DNA of 64,000 bases from Microbacterium aurantiacum (GCF_002872075.1 NZ_PGGU01000005.1:62001-126000); one strand, 5' to 3'. Shown: positions 6,800 through 15,481, counted from the first letter of the stretch. Notes: generated by a model not told the origin, from the letters alone. Program-made: numbers and translations.

Positions 6800-8899
6800 T
6801 CAGGCCTTTGCGAGGCCGAGGGTGTCGAGCAACCAGGCGAGCTCGAAGGCGCGTTCCTTCCAGGAGTTGTACCGTCCGCTGACGCCGCCGTGCCCGGCGA
6901 CCATCTCGCACTTCAGCAGGACATCGGATGCTCCCGCGACGCGCAGCGCGGCGACCCACTTGGCCGGTTCCACGTACAGCACGCGCGTGTCGTTGAGGGA
7001 GGTCACCGCGAGGATCCGGGGGTACGCCGCATCCGACCGCACGTTCTCGTAGGGGGTGTACGACCGCATGTACTCGTAGACCTCGGCTTCGTGCAGCGGG
7101 TCGCCCCACTCGTCCCACTCGATCACGGTGAGGGGGAGCGAAGGGTCGAGGATCGAGGTCAGCGCGTCGACGAACGGGACGGATGCCAGGATGCCGGCGA
7201 ACTTCTCCGGCGCGAGGTTGGCGACCGCGCCCATGAGCAGCCCGCCGGCGCTGCCGCCCTCGGCGACCATGCGGTCGGCGGTGGTGACCCCGGTCGAGAT
7301 CAGGTGCTCGGCGCACGCGACGAAATCCGTGAAGGTGTTGCGCTTGAACAGCTTCTTGCCGTCCTCATACCAGTGCCGGCCCATCTCGCCACCGCCACGC
7401 ACGTGCGCCACGGCGAAGATCACGCCGCGGTCGAGCTCGGAGAGACGCGCCACTGAGAAACCGGGATCGATGGAGTGCTCGTACGAGCCGTAGCCGTAGA
7501 GGTGCAGCGGCCGCGATGCGGCGCCGGGCTCGCCGAACGATCGCTTCCAGACCAGCGAGATCGGCACCCGCGTCCCGTCAGGGGCCACGGCCCACTCGCG
7601 CTTCTGGCCGTACTCGGCCGCGTCGTAGCCGCCGAGCACCGGCTGCTGCTTGCGCAGCACCAGTTCGCGGGTGGCCAGGTCGAGGTCGTAGACGGTGCCG
7701 GGGGTCACGAACGAGGCGTATCCCAGGCGCAGGAACGGCGAGTGCCATTCGGGGTTGCCGCTGACCCCGGCCGAGTACAGCGGCTCGTCGAAGGACAGCT
7801 CGTCGACTGCATCCGTCGCGTAGTCGAGCAGGCCGACGCGCTCCAGGCCCTCGCTGCGGTACTCCACAGTGGCGAAATCGCGGAACGCGTCCATGCCGAG
7901 CAGCCGGCGACCGGACTCGTGTGCGACGATCACGCGCCGCTCGCCCTGGGGGTCGGATGCCGGTACGGAGACCAGCTCGAAATCGAGGGCGCCGTCGTTG
8001 TGCAGGATGAACAGGCGGTCTTCGCCGTCGACGACGGCGTGCTCGAGCGAATACTCCACGCCCTCGCTGCGGGGCCATACCAGTTGCGGTTCGGCGGTGA
8101 TCGGGCCGTCCAGATCGACCAGGCGCTCTTCGCTCGTGATGCTGGAGCCCACGGCGATGACCAGATAGCGGCGGCTGCGGGTGATGCCCGCTCCCAGCCA
8201 GAACCGCTCGTCGGGCTCGTGGAAGAGCTTCACATCGTCGTCGACCGCGGTACCGATGCGGTGCAGCCACAGCGTGTCCGGCCGCCAGGAGTCGTCGAGG
8301 GTCGTGTACAGGATGCCGGTCCCGTCCGGGGTGAAGAAGGCGCCACCGGTGTTCGGGATCTCGTCGGCGAACTGCTCGCCCGTGACGAGGTCGCGCACGT
8401 GGACGGTGTAACGCTCGTCGCCCTCGAAGTCGGTGGACCAGAGCAGCCGGGTCGCGTCATCCGAGACGGCGAACGAGCCCAGCGAGAAGAACTCATGCCC
8501 CTCGGCTTCGACGTTGCCGTCGAGCAGCACTTCTTCGCCCGGTACCGCCAGTCCGGGTTCGAGGTGCGGGGGAGTCCAGTCGCCTGCGGCCGCAGCGGCG
8601 CGGCAGTGGATGCCGTACTGGGCGCCCTCCTCGGTGCGGCTGTAGTACCACCAGTCGCCGCGTCGGGTGGGCACCGACAGATCGGTCTCCAGTACGCGCC
8701 CCTTGATCTCCTGGAAAAGGGTCTCGCGGAGATCTGCGAGATGCGCGGTCTCGGCATCCGTGTGGGCGTTCTCGGCTTCGAGGTGCGCGACGACCTCCGG
8801 CGACTCCTTCTCACGCAGCCACTCGTAAGGATCGTCGAAGCTGTGGCCGTGGTGGGTTCGGATGTGCGAGCGGCGGTCTGCGATCGGGGCGTTGGTCAC
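6800..8899 (-). CDS. ptrB: Oligopeptidase B (S9A family serine peptidase)
   Basis: A cytosolic prolyl-oligopeptidase-family enzyme that cleaves short peptides, classically after basic residues. At 699 residues it has the family length: an N-terminal beta-propeller (about residues 70-400) and a C-terminal alpha/beta-hydrolase domain. The catalytic triad is visible: Ser ~550 in GGSAGG, Asp ~637 in SLNDTRV and His ~670 in GHGGVSGRY. The DPYEWLRE motif near the N-terminus is also typical. The GTG start at 8899 lies 6 nt after a TAGCGT hexamer, so the message is probably leaderless; GGAG in the gap could alternatively be read as a ribosome-binding site. Trypsin-like specificity is inferred from the family. 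Confidence 0.92.
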   Translation of the reverse strand: MTNAPIADRRSHIRTHHGHSFDDPYEWLREKESPEVVAHLEAENAHTDAETAHLADLRETLFQEIKGRVLETDLSVPTRRGDWWYYSRTEEGAQYGIHCRAAAAAGDWTPPHLEPGLAVPGEEVLLDGNVEAEGHEFFSLGSFAVSDDATRLLWSTDFEGDERYTVHVRDLVTGEQFADEIPNTGGAFFTPDGTGILYTTLDDSWRPDTLWLHRIGTAVDDDVKLFHEPDERFWLGAGITRSRRYLVIAVGSSITSEERLVDLDGPITAEPQLVWPRSEGVEYSLEHAVVDGEDRLFILHNDGALDFELVSVPASDPQGERRVIVAHESGRRLLGMDAFRDFATVEYRSEGLERVGLLDYATDAVDELSFDEPLYSAGVSGNPEWHSPFLRLGYASFVTPGTVYDLDLATRELVLRKQQPVLGGYDAAEYGQKREWAVAPDGTRVPISLVWKRSFGEPGAASRPLHLYGYGSYEHSIDPGFSVARLSELDRGVIFAVAHVRGGGEMGRHWYEDGKKLFKRNTFTDFVACAEHLISTGVTTADRMVAEGGSAGGLLMGAVANLAPEKFAGILASVPFVDALTSILDPSLPLTVIEWDEWGDPLHEAEVYEYMRSYTPYENVRSDAAYPRILAVTSLNDTRVLYVEPAKWVAALRVAGASDVLLKCEMVAGHGGVSGRYNSWKERAFELAWLLDTLGLAKA

Positions 8900-8905
8900 C
8901 GCTCC

Positions 8906-8911
8906 ACGCTA
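8906..8911 (-). promoter_or_regulatory. -10 hexamer for leaderless ptrB
   Basis: TAGCGT on the minus strand ends 6 nt before the ptrB GTG, the spacing seen at about fifteen genes in this window. Confidence 0.6.
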
Positions 8912-8916
8912 TCCCA

Positions 8917-8929
8917 GGTCAAGTTGACC
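8917..8929. promoter_or_regulatory. Perfect palindrome GGTCAAGTTGACC
   Basis: A 13-bp perfect palindrome just upstream of the ptrB -10 hexamer, in the divergent ptrB/pit interval. Its position suits an operator over the ptrB promoter. The regulator is unknown. Confidence 0.4.
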
Positions 8930-8959
8930 GGCGCGGGGGAGGGTGGGAGGATCGACCGG

Positions 8960-8992
8960 GGCCGGTTAACGGAAGTCAAACCCACGGTGAAC
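8960..8992 (-). promoter_or_regulatory. Possible PHO box upstream of pit
   Basis: On the minus strand, three tandem 11-nt units read GTTCACCGTGG, GTTTGACTTCC and GTTAACCGGCC. Actinobacterial PhoP boxes are 11-nt direct repeats beginning G(T/G)TCA. The first unit fits well, the other two loosely. The location, 66-98 nt before a phosphate permease, supports the reading but does not prove it. Confidence 0.45.
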
Positions 8993-9057
8993 TCTTCGTT
9001 CATCACGTCGATCACGTCGACACCTCCTTTCTTCCTCGAAACGACCGAAAGCGTACG

Positions 9058-10410
9058 GTGGAAACCGCAGCCCTCATCGTCGTGCTGGTGATTGCACTGG
9101 CACTCTTCTTCGACTTCACCAATGGCTTCCACGACACCGCGAACGCGATGGCGACGCCCATCGCGACCGGTGCTCTCAAACCCAAGACCGCTGTTCTCCT
9201 CGCAGCCGTCCTCAATCTCGTCGGAGCGTTCCTGTCGACCGAGGTCGCCAAGACCGTGTCGGGCGGCATCGTCCGCGAAGACGCGATCCGCGAGATGGGC
9301 GCGGAGGTGTTCCTGCCGTTGATCTTCGCCGGACTCATCGGCGCGATCACCTGGAACATGCTCACATGGCTGCTCGGTCTGCCGTCGAGCTCGTCGCACG
9401 CGCTGTTCGGCGGGCTGATCGGCGCCACCCTGGTCGGCGTCGGATTCACCGGGATCGACTTCGGCATCGTGCTGTCGAAGATCATCCTGCCGGCGCTCAT
9501 CGCGCCGCTCACAGCGGGTCTCATCGCGTTCATCGCCACCAAGATCGCCTACTCGATCACGCGACGCTACGACGGCAAACCCGATGGCCGCGACGGTTTC
9601 CGCTGGGGCCAGATCTTCACGTCCTCGCTCGTCGCCCTCGCGCACGGCACGAACGACGCGCAGAAGACCATGGGCATCATCACGCTCGCCCTCATCACCA
9701 TCGGATGGCAGTCGGACGCGCACCACGAGCCGGAGTTCTGGGTCATCGTCGCCTGCGCCTTCACGATCGCTCTCGGCACGTATCTCGGCGGCTGGCGGAT
9801 CATCCGGACACTCGGCAAGGGTCTCACCGACGTCAAGCCCGCACAGGGGTTCGCCGCCGAGAGCTCGACGGCGGCCACCATCCTCGCTTCCAGCGCCCTC
9901 GGTTTCGCGTTGTCCACGACGCAGGTCGCCTCGGGATCCGTCATCGGCTCCGGTCTCGGCCGCCGTGGTTCCACCGTGCGCTGGCGGACCGCCGGGCGTA
10001 TCGGCATCGGCTGGCTGCTCACCCTTCCGGCCGCCGGAGCAGTCGGCGGACTGGCCGCGCTGCTGGTGCAGTGGCTGGGTAACTGGGGTGTCGCGATCGA
10101 CGCCGTGCTCGCCGTGGCGATCATCATCGCCCTCTTCCTGCGCTCCCGTCGCAACGCGGTCACCCACGCCAACGCCATGAGCGACGTCGCCGAGTCGGGA
10201 CTGGCCGTCGACCTTCCGGACGCACCGCCGCCGACCCGTCGTCAGCAGCGCCTCGCCCTGGCCAAGGCCGAGGCCAAGGCCAGGGCGCAGGCGCGTGAGC
10301 AGGCGAAGTCGGCCGCGAAGAAGGCGAAGATCGCCGCGAAGTCCGGAACCCCGTCGGCCGCAGGTCAGGACGATGCCGATGCCGCCGGCAGGAACGAGGA
10401 GTCGAAGTGA
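9058..10410 (+). CDS. pit: Low-affinity inorganic phosphate permease (PiT family)
   Basis: A cation-coupled phosphate symporter of the cytoplasmic membrane. The two inverted-repeat signatures of the family are present: GFHDTANA near residue 22 and GTNDAQKTMGI near residue 197. About ten transmembrane helices are visible over residues 1-365. The C-terminal ~80 residues form a charged Ala/Lys/Arg/Gln-rich cytoplasmic tail (around 385-430) that probably forms a helix. The GTG start at 9058 has only a weak upstream GAAAG. A PHO-box-like triplet lies upstream. The stop overlaps the next start by four bases (GTGA), coupling it to a small membrane protein. Confidence 0.92.
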   Translation: METAALIVVLVIALALFFDFTNGFHDTANAMATPIATGALKPKTAVLLAAVLNLVGAFLSTEVAKTVSGGIVREDAIREMGAEVFLPLIFAGLIGAITWNMLTWLLGLPSSSSHALFGGLIGATLVGVGFTGIDFGIVLSKIILPALIAPLTAGLIAFIATKIAYSITRRYDGKPDGRDGFRWGQIFTSSLVALAHGTNDAQKTMGIITLALITIGWQSDAHHEPEFWVIVACAFTIALGTYLGGWRIIRTLGKGLTDVKPAQGFAAESSTAATILASSALGFALSTTQVASGSVIGSGLGRRGSTVRWRTAGRIGIGWLLTLPAAGAVGGLAALLVQWLGNWGVAIDAVLAVAIIIALFLRSRRNAVTHANAMSDVAESGLAVDLPDAPPPTRRQQRLALAKAEAKARAQAREQAKSAAKKAKIAAKSGTPSAAGQDDADAAGRNEESK

Positions 10411-10733
10411 TCAACTGGCTGGCCTTCGTCCAGGTGTTCGTGGCCGCGCTCGTCGGTTCCGCGGCGATCGTCACCTTCTACGCCGTGGGCCTGCGCCTGC
10501 TGGTGCGCAGCGGGCATGCCCCTGTGGTGAGCCCGGCCGAGTTCACCGACGCGATCACCGTGATCACCGAGAAGGAGCTCAAGCGAGCCGCCAAGCAGGC
10601 CGCGAAAGCCGCCAAGAAGAGTCCGCTCACGGCGGCCCAGAAGCGTCTCTCGCTCCTCGGGGCCTACGGATGCTTCGCCCTCTGCGCCGTCGCGGTGATC
10701 AGCGGCATTCTGATCATCGTCGTCGGGCACTGA
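10407..10733 (+). CDS. Small two-helix membrane protein coupled to pit
   Basis: A 108-residue protein starting at GTG 10407, inside the pit stop region. One hydrophobic helix spans about residues 7-31 and a second about 85-106; the loop between them is Lys/Ala-rich (KRAAKQAAKAAKK), echoing the charged tail of Pit. The 4-bp overlap implies co-expression and possibly a stable complex with the permease. I know of no characterised function. It ends 6 bases before the convergent TetR gene. Confidence 0.75.
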   Translation: MINWLAFVQVFVAALVGSAAIVTFYAVGLRLLVRSGHAPVVSPAEFTDAITVITEKELKRAAKQAAKAAKKSPLTAAQKRLSLLGAYGCFALCAVAVISGILIIVVGH

Positions 10734-10739
10734 GAGACG

Positions 10740-11312
10740 TCAGCCTGCGCCGAGGAGACCGGCGACGAGATCGTCGATCACCGCGTCCGTCGAGGTCTCC
10801 GGATCAATTGGCGTCGTCAGGCGGTCGAGCAGGAGCCCGTCGATGGCGTAGTGGAACAACGCGATCTCGCGGCGCCCTCCCGGAAGGCCCGCCTGCACGT
10901 TGAAATCGACATCGGCGTCCAGGCCCGATCGCTGCCACGCCCCCAGTACAGCAGCGATCTCCGGACGTCGGCTGCTCTCCAAGCGGAGCTCGAACAACGC
11001 AAGCGTCACGTCGCGATCGTCGCTCAGCCGACGCACGATGTCGCGGAGATAGTCTGCGAACAGTGCTCGGCTCGGAACGGATGACGCGCGCGCGGCGAGA
11101 TCCTCCGGCGCCGGCGCCAGCCGTTCGCCGATGCGTTCGACCAGACTCTCGATGAGGGCGTCCCTGGTGCGGAAATAGTTCGATGTCGTCCCGGTGGGCA
11201 CACCGGCCTCGAGGTCCACCGCGCGATGGGTGAGTCCGCGGGAGCCGTCGTGCGCGAGCACGCGGAGGCCGGCATCCGTGATCGTACGTCGTCTCGCCTC
11301 GTTCTTTGCCAT
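10740..11312 (-). CDS. TetR-family transcriptional repressor
   Basis: A 190-residue TetR-type DNA-binding protein. The N-terminal helix-turn-helix runs through residues ~10-50 (TITDAGLRVLAHDGSRGLTH...AVDLEAGVPTGTTSNYFRT), which matches the family's recognition-helix pattern ending in YF. The C-terminal ligand domain is diverged, as usual. It is transcribed divergently from a dihydrofolate-reductase-like gene, and a 13-bp perfect palindrome lies between the two starts, so the likely job is repression of that gene and of itself. The inducer is unknown. Confidence 0.88.
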   Translation of the reverse strand: MAKNEARRRTITDAGLRVLAHDGSRGLTHRAVDLEAGVPTGTTSNYFRTRDALIESLVERIGERLAPAPEDLAARASSVPSRALFADYLRDIVRRLSDDRDVTLALFELRLESSRRPEIAAVLGAWQRSGLDADVDFNVQAGLPGGRREIALFHYAIDGLLLDRLTTPIDPETSTDAVIDDLVAGLLGAG

Positions 11313-11334
11313 GAGTTCACCCTAGCGCAACCAC

Positions 11335-11347
11335 TACAGGTGCTGTA
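11335..11347. promoter_or_regulatory. Palindrome TACAGGTGCTGTA, likely TetR operator
   Basis: TACAG and CTGTA arms are separated by GTG, 23 bp upstream of the TetR start and 34 bp before the divergent reductase start. Its position between two divergent genes, one encoding a TetR protein, is the usual operator location. No other palindrome of this quality is present in 11313-11380. Confidence 0.6.
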
Positions 11348-11380
11348 ATCTCTATTTACTACACATGTCGTGAATGGAGA

Positions 11381-11953
11381 ATGATGCGAGAACTGGTGTA
11401 CTACGCGGCCGTCACCTTGGACGGCTTCATCGCAGGACCGAACGGCGAGTTCGATGCCTTCCCTGTCGTCGGTGATCATGTGGAAGAGATCAACAGGCGA
11501 TTCGGCGATACCATCCCGACCGACTTCGCCGCATCGCTGGGAATCCGTCAAGAGAGGTCGATGTTCGACACGGTGCTCATGGGATGGAACACCTACGCGG
11601 TTGGCGGGATGGTCAGCCCCTACCGGCACCTGAGGCAGATCGTCTTCTCTCGGACGCATAGCGCAGCGGGGGAGAACCTGGAGGTCACCGATAGCGACCC
11701 GGCCGAAGTGGTGCGGCGACTGAAATCGGAGGAGGGCGCGGCGATCTGGCTCTGCGGCGGCGGTCGGCTCGCCGCATCCCTGGCGCCCGAGATCGATCGG
11801 CTGGTGCTGAAGAGGTACCCGCTGCTCTTCGGTGATGGCATCCCTCTGTTCGGGACCCGCTCGTATCGCCCCGCACAGTTTGAGGAGGTGAGCACGACGG
11901 CGTTCGGTTCAGGGGTCGTGTTCTCGGAATACGCTCGTCGACACGAGACGTGA
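11381..11953 (+). CDS. Dihydrofolate-reductase/RibD-C family reductase
   Basis: A 190-residue protein of the RibD C-terminal/DHFR-like family (opening YYAAVTLDGFIAGPNGEFDAF; later VLMGWNTY near residue 68 and IWLCGGGRLAA near 125). These proteins use NAD(P)H but usually are not true dihydrofolate reductases; this window has a genuine dfrA at 50.1 kb. GGAG at 11375-11378 serves ATG 11381 or ATG 11384. It is probably controlled by the divergent TetR protein. A strong 11-bp stem at 11961-11990 follows it. The substrate is unknown. Confidence 0.8.
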   Translation: MMRELVYYAAVTLDGFIAGPNGEFDAFPVVGDHVEEINRRFGDTIPTDFAASLGIRQERSMFDTVLMGWNTYAVGGMVSPYRHLRQIVFSRTHSAAGENLEVTDSDPAEVVRRLKSEEGAAIWLCGGGRLAASLAPEIDRLVLKRYPLLFGDGIPLFGTRSYRPAQFEEVSTTAFGSGVVFSEYARRHET

Positions 11954-11960
11954 TTCCGGA

Positions 11961-11990
11961 GGCGGCGAGACGATCATCGGTCTCGCCGCC
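11961..11990 (+). terminator. Terminator abutting the next promoter
   Basis: GGCGGCGAGAC (11961-11971) and GTCTCGCCGCC (11980-11990) form a perfect 11-bp stem with an 8-nt loop. The TAGGCT -10 hexamer of the following gene begins at the very next base. Confidence 0.7.
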
Positions 11991-11996
11991 TAGGCT
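11991..11996 (+). promoter_or_regulatory. -10 hexamer for leaderless phosphoesterase gene
   Basis: TAGGCT ends 6 nt before ATG 12003. There is no ribosome-binding site in the gap. Confidence 0.6.
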
Positions 11997-12002
11997 GATG
12001 CC

Positions 12003-12938
12003 ATGTCTGCGCACTCCGCCAGCGAGCACGTCTTCGGTCGTCACGAGCCTGCATCCCACGTGATCATCCACGTCAGCGACCCGCATTTCCTGGCCGGCGG
12101 AGCCCGACTCGCCGGCCAGTACGACGTCGAGGCGAATTTCGCACGAACCCTCGAAGCGATCACGGTCGTCCACCCGAACCCCGCGGCGATCGTGATCACC
12201 GGCGACCTCGCCGATCTGGGCGAGCCCGACGCCTATCGTCGTCTGCGGGATGCCGTCGAGCCGGTCGCGGCCGACCTCGGCGCGGCCGTCGTCTGGGTCG
12301 CCGGAAACCATGATGAGCGCCCGGCCCTGCGACAGGGTCTCCTGGGGCTCGCCCCCACCGAGGAACCGGTCACCGGCGTCTGGGACCTCGACGGCCTGCG
12401 GTTGATCGCCCTGGACACCAGCGTGCCCGGCTGGCACCATGGCGACCTCGACCGCACGCAGCTCGAGTGGCTCGCCGGGCAGCTCCGGGAGCCGGCGCGG
12501 CACGGGACGCTGCTGGCGATGCATCACCCTCCGCTGCCCAGTCACGTCCCCCTCTTCGACATCCTCGAGCTCCAGCATCAGGACGAGCTCGCCGAGGTGA
12601 TCCGGGGGAGCGACGTCCGGGGCATCCTCGCCGGCCATCTGCACTACTCGGCTCACGGCACCTTCGCCGGGGTACCGGTGAGCGTCGCGTCCGCCACCTG
12701 CTACACGATGAACGTCGCGCTACCCGCGTCCGCCGTCAACGGAATGGATGCCGCGCAGTCGTTCCAGTTGGTGCACGTGCGCCCCGACACGATCACGCAC
12801 ACGGTGGTGCCGGTCACGGATGCTCCCACCGGCGACTACTTCTCCGAGGCGTGGCTGGAGAAGATGGCGGGACTGACGCCCGCCGAGCGGTTGGAAGCGT
12901 TCTCCCGCAAGACCGGCCAGCCGAGCGGCATAGAATAG
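12003..12938 (+). CDS. Metallophosphoesterase, CpdA-like
   Basis: A 311-residue calcineurin-like dimetal phosphoesterase. All family motifs are present in order: SDPHF (Asp26, His28), GDLAD near 66-70, GNHDE near 101-105, MHHPP near 173 and GHLHYS near 210. This set and length resemble class III cyclic-nucleotide phosphodiesterases such as CpdA, so 3',5'-cAMP is a possible substrate; other phosphodiester substrates cannot be excluded. The protein has no signal peptide and should be cytoplasmic. Translation is probably leaderless. It ends 49 bases before aspA on the same strand. Confidence 0.85.
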   Translation: MSAHSASEHVFGRHEPASHVIIHVSDPHFLAGGARLAGQYDVEANFARTLEAITVVHPNPAAIVITGDLADLGEPDAYRRLRDAVEPVAADLGAAVVWVAGNHDERPALRQGLLGLAPTEEPVTGVWDLDGLRLIALDTSVPGWHHGDLDRTQLEWLAGQLREPARHGTLLAMHHPPLPSHVPLFDILELQHQDELAEVIRGSDVRGILAGHLHYSAHGTFAGVPVSVASATCYTMNVALPASAVNGMDAAQSFQLVHVRPDTITHTVVPVTDAPTGDYFSEAWLEKMAGLTPAERLEAFSRKTGQPSGIE

Positions 12939-12987
12939 AAGCATCCCCCGAACTTCTCTCACCCGCCACCACCCACAAGGATGTGAC

Positions 12988-14448
12988 ATGGCTTCTGCCG
13001 CGCCTGCCCTGACCCGCACCGAGACCGATTCCCTCGGCAGCATGGAGATCCCCGTCGACGCGTACTGGGGGATCCACACTGCCCGTGCCGATGCGAACTT
13101 CCCGATCACCAAGCGTCCGATCTCGGTCTACCCCGACCTGGTGAGGGCCCTCGCGATGGTCAAGCAGGCCAGCGCACGCGCGAACCGGGAGATCGGCGTC
13201 CTCGACGCCGAGCGGGCCGACCTCATCGACCGGGCGGCGCAGCGCGTCATCGACGGTGAGTTCCACGACCAGTTCACCGTCGGCGTGATCCAGGGCGGTG
13301 CCGGCACCTCGACGAATATGAACGCGAACGAGGTCATCACCAACATCGCGCTCGAGATGGCCGGCCGCGAGAAGGGCGACTACGCCTTCCTCTCGCCGAT
13401 CGACCACACCAACCGCAGCCAGTCCACCAACGACGTGTACCCGACCGCCGTGAAGATCGGCCTGTCGCTGACGCTGCAGTCGCTGCTGGACGAACTCGAC
13501 CTCCTCCGCCGGTCGTTCCTCGGGAAGGCCGTGGAGTTCCACGACGTCCTCAAGGTCGGCCGCACCCAGCTGCAGGACGCTGTGCCGATGACGCTCGGCC
13601 AGGAGTTCCACGGTTTCGCGACGACCCTCGGCGAGGATCACAGCCGTCTCGGCGAGAACGCGTCGCTGATGTTCGAGATCAACATGGGCGCGACCGCCAT
13701 CGGCACGGGCATCACCACCCACATCGACTACGCGCCCGTCGTGCTCAAGCACCTCCGTGAGATCAGCGGCCTCGACCTCGAGACGGCCACCGACCTCGTC
13801 GAGTCGACGAGCGACACGGGTTCGTTCATGTCGTTCTCGTCGTCACTGAAGCGCAACGCGGTCAAGCTGTCCAAGATCTGCAACGACCTCCGGCTGCTCT
13901 CCTCGGGCCCACAGGCGGGTCTCGGAGAGATCAATCTGCCGGCGAAGCAGGCCGGTTCCAGCATCATGCCCGGCAAGGTGAACCCCGTCATCCCCGAAGT
14001 CGTCAACCAGGTGGCATTCGCCGTGGTCGGTGCCGATATGACCGTCACCATGGCGGTCGAGGGCGGCCAGCTGCAGCTCAACGCCTTCGAACCGGTCATC
14101 GCGCACTCCATCTTCCAGTCGATCACCTGGATGCGTCAGGCGATGTGGACGCTGCGCGTCAACTGCGTCGACGGCATCACCGCCAACCGCGACCGTCTCG
14201 GCGCGATGGTCGGCGCATCGGTCGGCGTCATCACTGCCCTGACGCCGTTCATCGGCTACGCGGCATCCGCCGCTCTCGCGAAGGCCGCGCTGCTGACGAA
14301 CCGCAATGTCGCCGACCTCGTCGTCGAAGCAGGTCTCATGTCGCGCGAGGAAGTCGTCAAGCAGCTCTCGCCCGCTCGGCTCTCCGGACTCGAAGCCGTG
14401 ACGGCGGCGATCCCGATCATCGCGGCGGAGGACCTCACCGAGATCTGA
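12988..14448 (+). CDS. aspA: Aspartate ammonia-lyase
   Basis: Reversibly converts L-aspartate to fumarate and ammonia. The 486-residue product belongs to the fumarase/aspartase superfamily and has the signature GSSIMPGKVNPV (catalytic Ser loop) at about residues 322-333, plus STNMNANEVI near 109 and the substrate-binding HTNRSQSTND near 145. Fumarase C would be slightly shorter and normally differs in these segments; aspartase is the better fit. AAGGATG precedes ATG 12988. A TAGAAT hexamer at 12931-12936, inside the end of the previous gene, could be its -10. An 18-bp hairpin follows. Confidence 0.9.
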   Translation: MASAAPALTRTETDSLGSMEIPVDAYWGIHTARADANFPITKRPISVYPDLVRALAMVKQASARANREIGVLDAERADLIDRAAQRVIDGEFHDQFTVGVIQGGAGTSTNMNANEVITNIALEMAGREKGDYAFLSPIDHTNRSQSTNDVYPTAVKIGLSLTLQSLLDELDLLRRSFLGKAVEFHDVLKVGRTQLQDAVPMTLGQEFHGFATTLGEDHSRLGENASLMFEINMGATAIGTGITTHIDYAPVVLKHLREISGLDLETATDLVESTSDTGSFMSFSSSLKRNAVKLSKICNDLRLLSSGPQAGLGEINLPAKQAGSSIMPGKVNPVIPEVVNQVAFAVVGADMTVTMAVEGGQLQLNAFEPVIAHSIFQSITWMRQAMWTLRVNCVDGITANRDRLGAMVGASVGVITALTPFIGYAASAALAKAALLTNRNVADLVVEAGLMSREEVVKQLSPARLSGLEAVTAAIPIIAAEDLTEI

Positions 14449-14456
14449 GCCCGCTG

Positions 14457-14496
14457 ACGACGAAGGACGGATGCCGCAGCATCCGTCCTTCGTCGT
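14457..14496 (+). terminator. Strong terminator after aspA
   Basis: An 18-bp perfect stem (14457-14474 with 14479-14496) and a CGCA loop. No U-tract follows, as is common in high-GC actinobacteria. It can also serve the converging gene at 14524. Confidence 0.8.
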
Positions 14497-14523
14497 TCCG
14501 GGGCGGTCGAGCGCCGTCCCTCC

Positions 14524-15393
14524 TCAGTTGAGGATGCGGCAGTGCGTGGTGAGCTCGCCGATTCCGTCGATGCCCACGGTCACGGTGGAACGATCGCGAA
14601 GGAAGATCTGCGGGTCGCGCGAGTAGCCGGCGCCCCCGGGGCTGCCGGTGGAGATCAGCGTGCCCGGCAGCAGCGTCAGCGACTGCGACAGGTGGGCGAT
14701 CAGCGTCGCCACGGAGCGGACCATCTGACCGGTGGAGGCATCCTGCACGGTGTGACCGTCGACGATCGTCCAGATGTGCAGATCCTGCGGATCGGCGACC
14801 TCGTCGGCGGTGACCGCGAACGGGCCGGTCGGGGTGAAGCCGTCGAACGACTTGCATCGCGACCACTGCGCCTCGGAGAACTGGATGTCGCGGGCGGTGA
14901 TGTCGTTGACGACCGTGTACCCCCAGACGTGCGACAGCGCCTCGTCGGCGGGCACGTCCTTGGCCGGCGTGCCGATGAGCACCCCGAGTTCGGCTTCGTA
15001 GTCGACGGATTCGCTCAGCGATCGCGGCCAGGAGGTCGTCTCCTCGTGCCCGGTGAGGGAGTTCGGCCACAGGGTGAAGACGGTCGGCGCGCTGTCGGTC
15101 TTCAGGCCGAGTTCGCTCGAGTGCGCGGCGTAGTTCAGCCCGACGGCGAGTACGGCGGGGGGAGCGAGAACGGCCGACGCATAGCCGAAGTCGCCGAGCG
15201 GATGCCGCGGTGCGGCGCCTGCGGCGAGAGCGCGCCTGATCGCGTCGAGCGCGTCGGCACCGCCTTCGATGAGGTCCTGCAGGGTCGCAGGCGCGTCGGT
15301 GAGGAGATCGGAGACGAGGATGGCATCGGCGTCTTCCACCACTGCGAGAGCAACGTGGGAGGAATCGGCACGGCGCAGATGAGCGAACCGCAT
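14524..15393 (-). CDS. Fumarylacetoacetate hydrolase-family protein
   Basis: A 289-residue protein. The C-terminal ~210 residues form the FAH domain: GLNYAAHSSE near residue 85, the metal-binding acidic motif DYEAELGVLIG near 130-140, GYTVVNDITARD near 160 and ISTGSPGGAG near 247. Such proteins hydrolyse or decarboxylate beta-diketo acids in aromatic catabolism, or act as oxaloacetate decarboxylases/acylpyruvases; sequence alone does not decide. A TAGCGT hexamer 6 nt before ATG 15393 indicates a leaderless message. It converges on aspA, so fumarate/oxaloacetate chemistry is a tempting but unproven link. Confidence 0.85.
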   Translation of the reverse strand: MRFAHLRRADSSHVALAVVEDADAILVSDLLTDAPATLQDLIEGGADALDAIRRALAAGAAPRHPLGDFGYASAVLAPPAVLAVGLNYAAHSSELGLKTDSAPTVFTLWPNSLTGHEETTSWPRSLSESVDYEAELGVLIGTPAKDVPADEALSHVWGYTVVNDITARDIQFSEAQWSRCKSFDGFTPTGPFAVTADEVADPQDLHIWTIVDGHTVQDASTGQMVRSVATLIAHLSQSLTLLPGTLISTGSPGGAGYSRDPQIFLRDRSTVTVGIDGIGELTTHCRILN

Positions 15394-15399
15394 ATCTCT

Positions 15400-15405
15400 A
15401 CGCTA
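15400..15405 (-). promoter_or_regulatory. -10 hexamer for leaderless FAH-family gene
   Basis: TAGCGT on the minus strand, 6 nt before ATG 15393, with no ribosome-binding site between. Confidence 0.6.
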
Positions 15406-15469
15406 CCGGTGACAGGCTCGATCTTTCTGGAGGACTTCACCAGACCGCGAGCGCAATGCTTGTGCCCCA

Positions 15470-15475
15470 TATGCT
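15470..15475 (+). promoter_or_regulatory. -10 hexamer for leaderless prsW-like gene
   Basis: TATGCT ends 6 nt before ATG 15482. There is no purine-rich ribosome-binding sequence, which favours ATG 15482 and a leaderless message. Confidence 0.55.
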
Positions 15476-15481
15476 TTGGCT

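Noticed and set aside
11381..11953. A second true dihydrofolate reductase
   Set aside because: It lacks the WxxP(E/D) folate loop of real DHFR and belongs to the RibD-C-like group; dfrA at 50.1 kb is the genuine enzyme.
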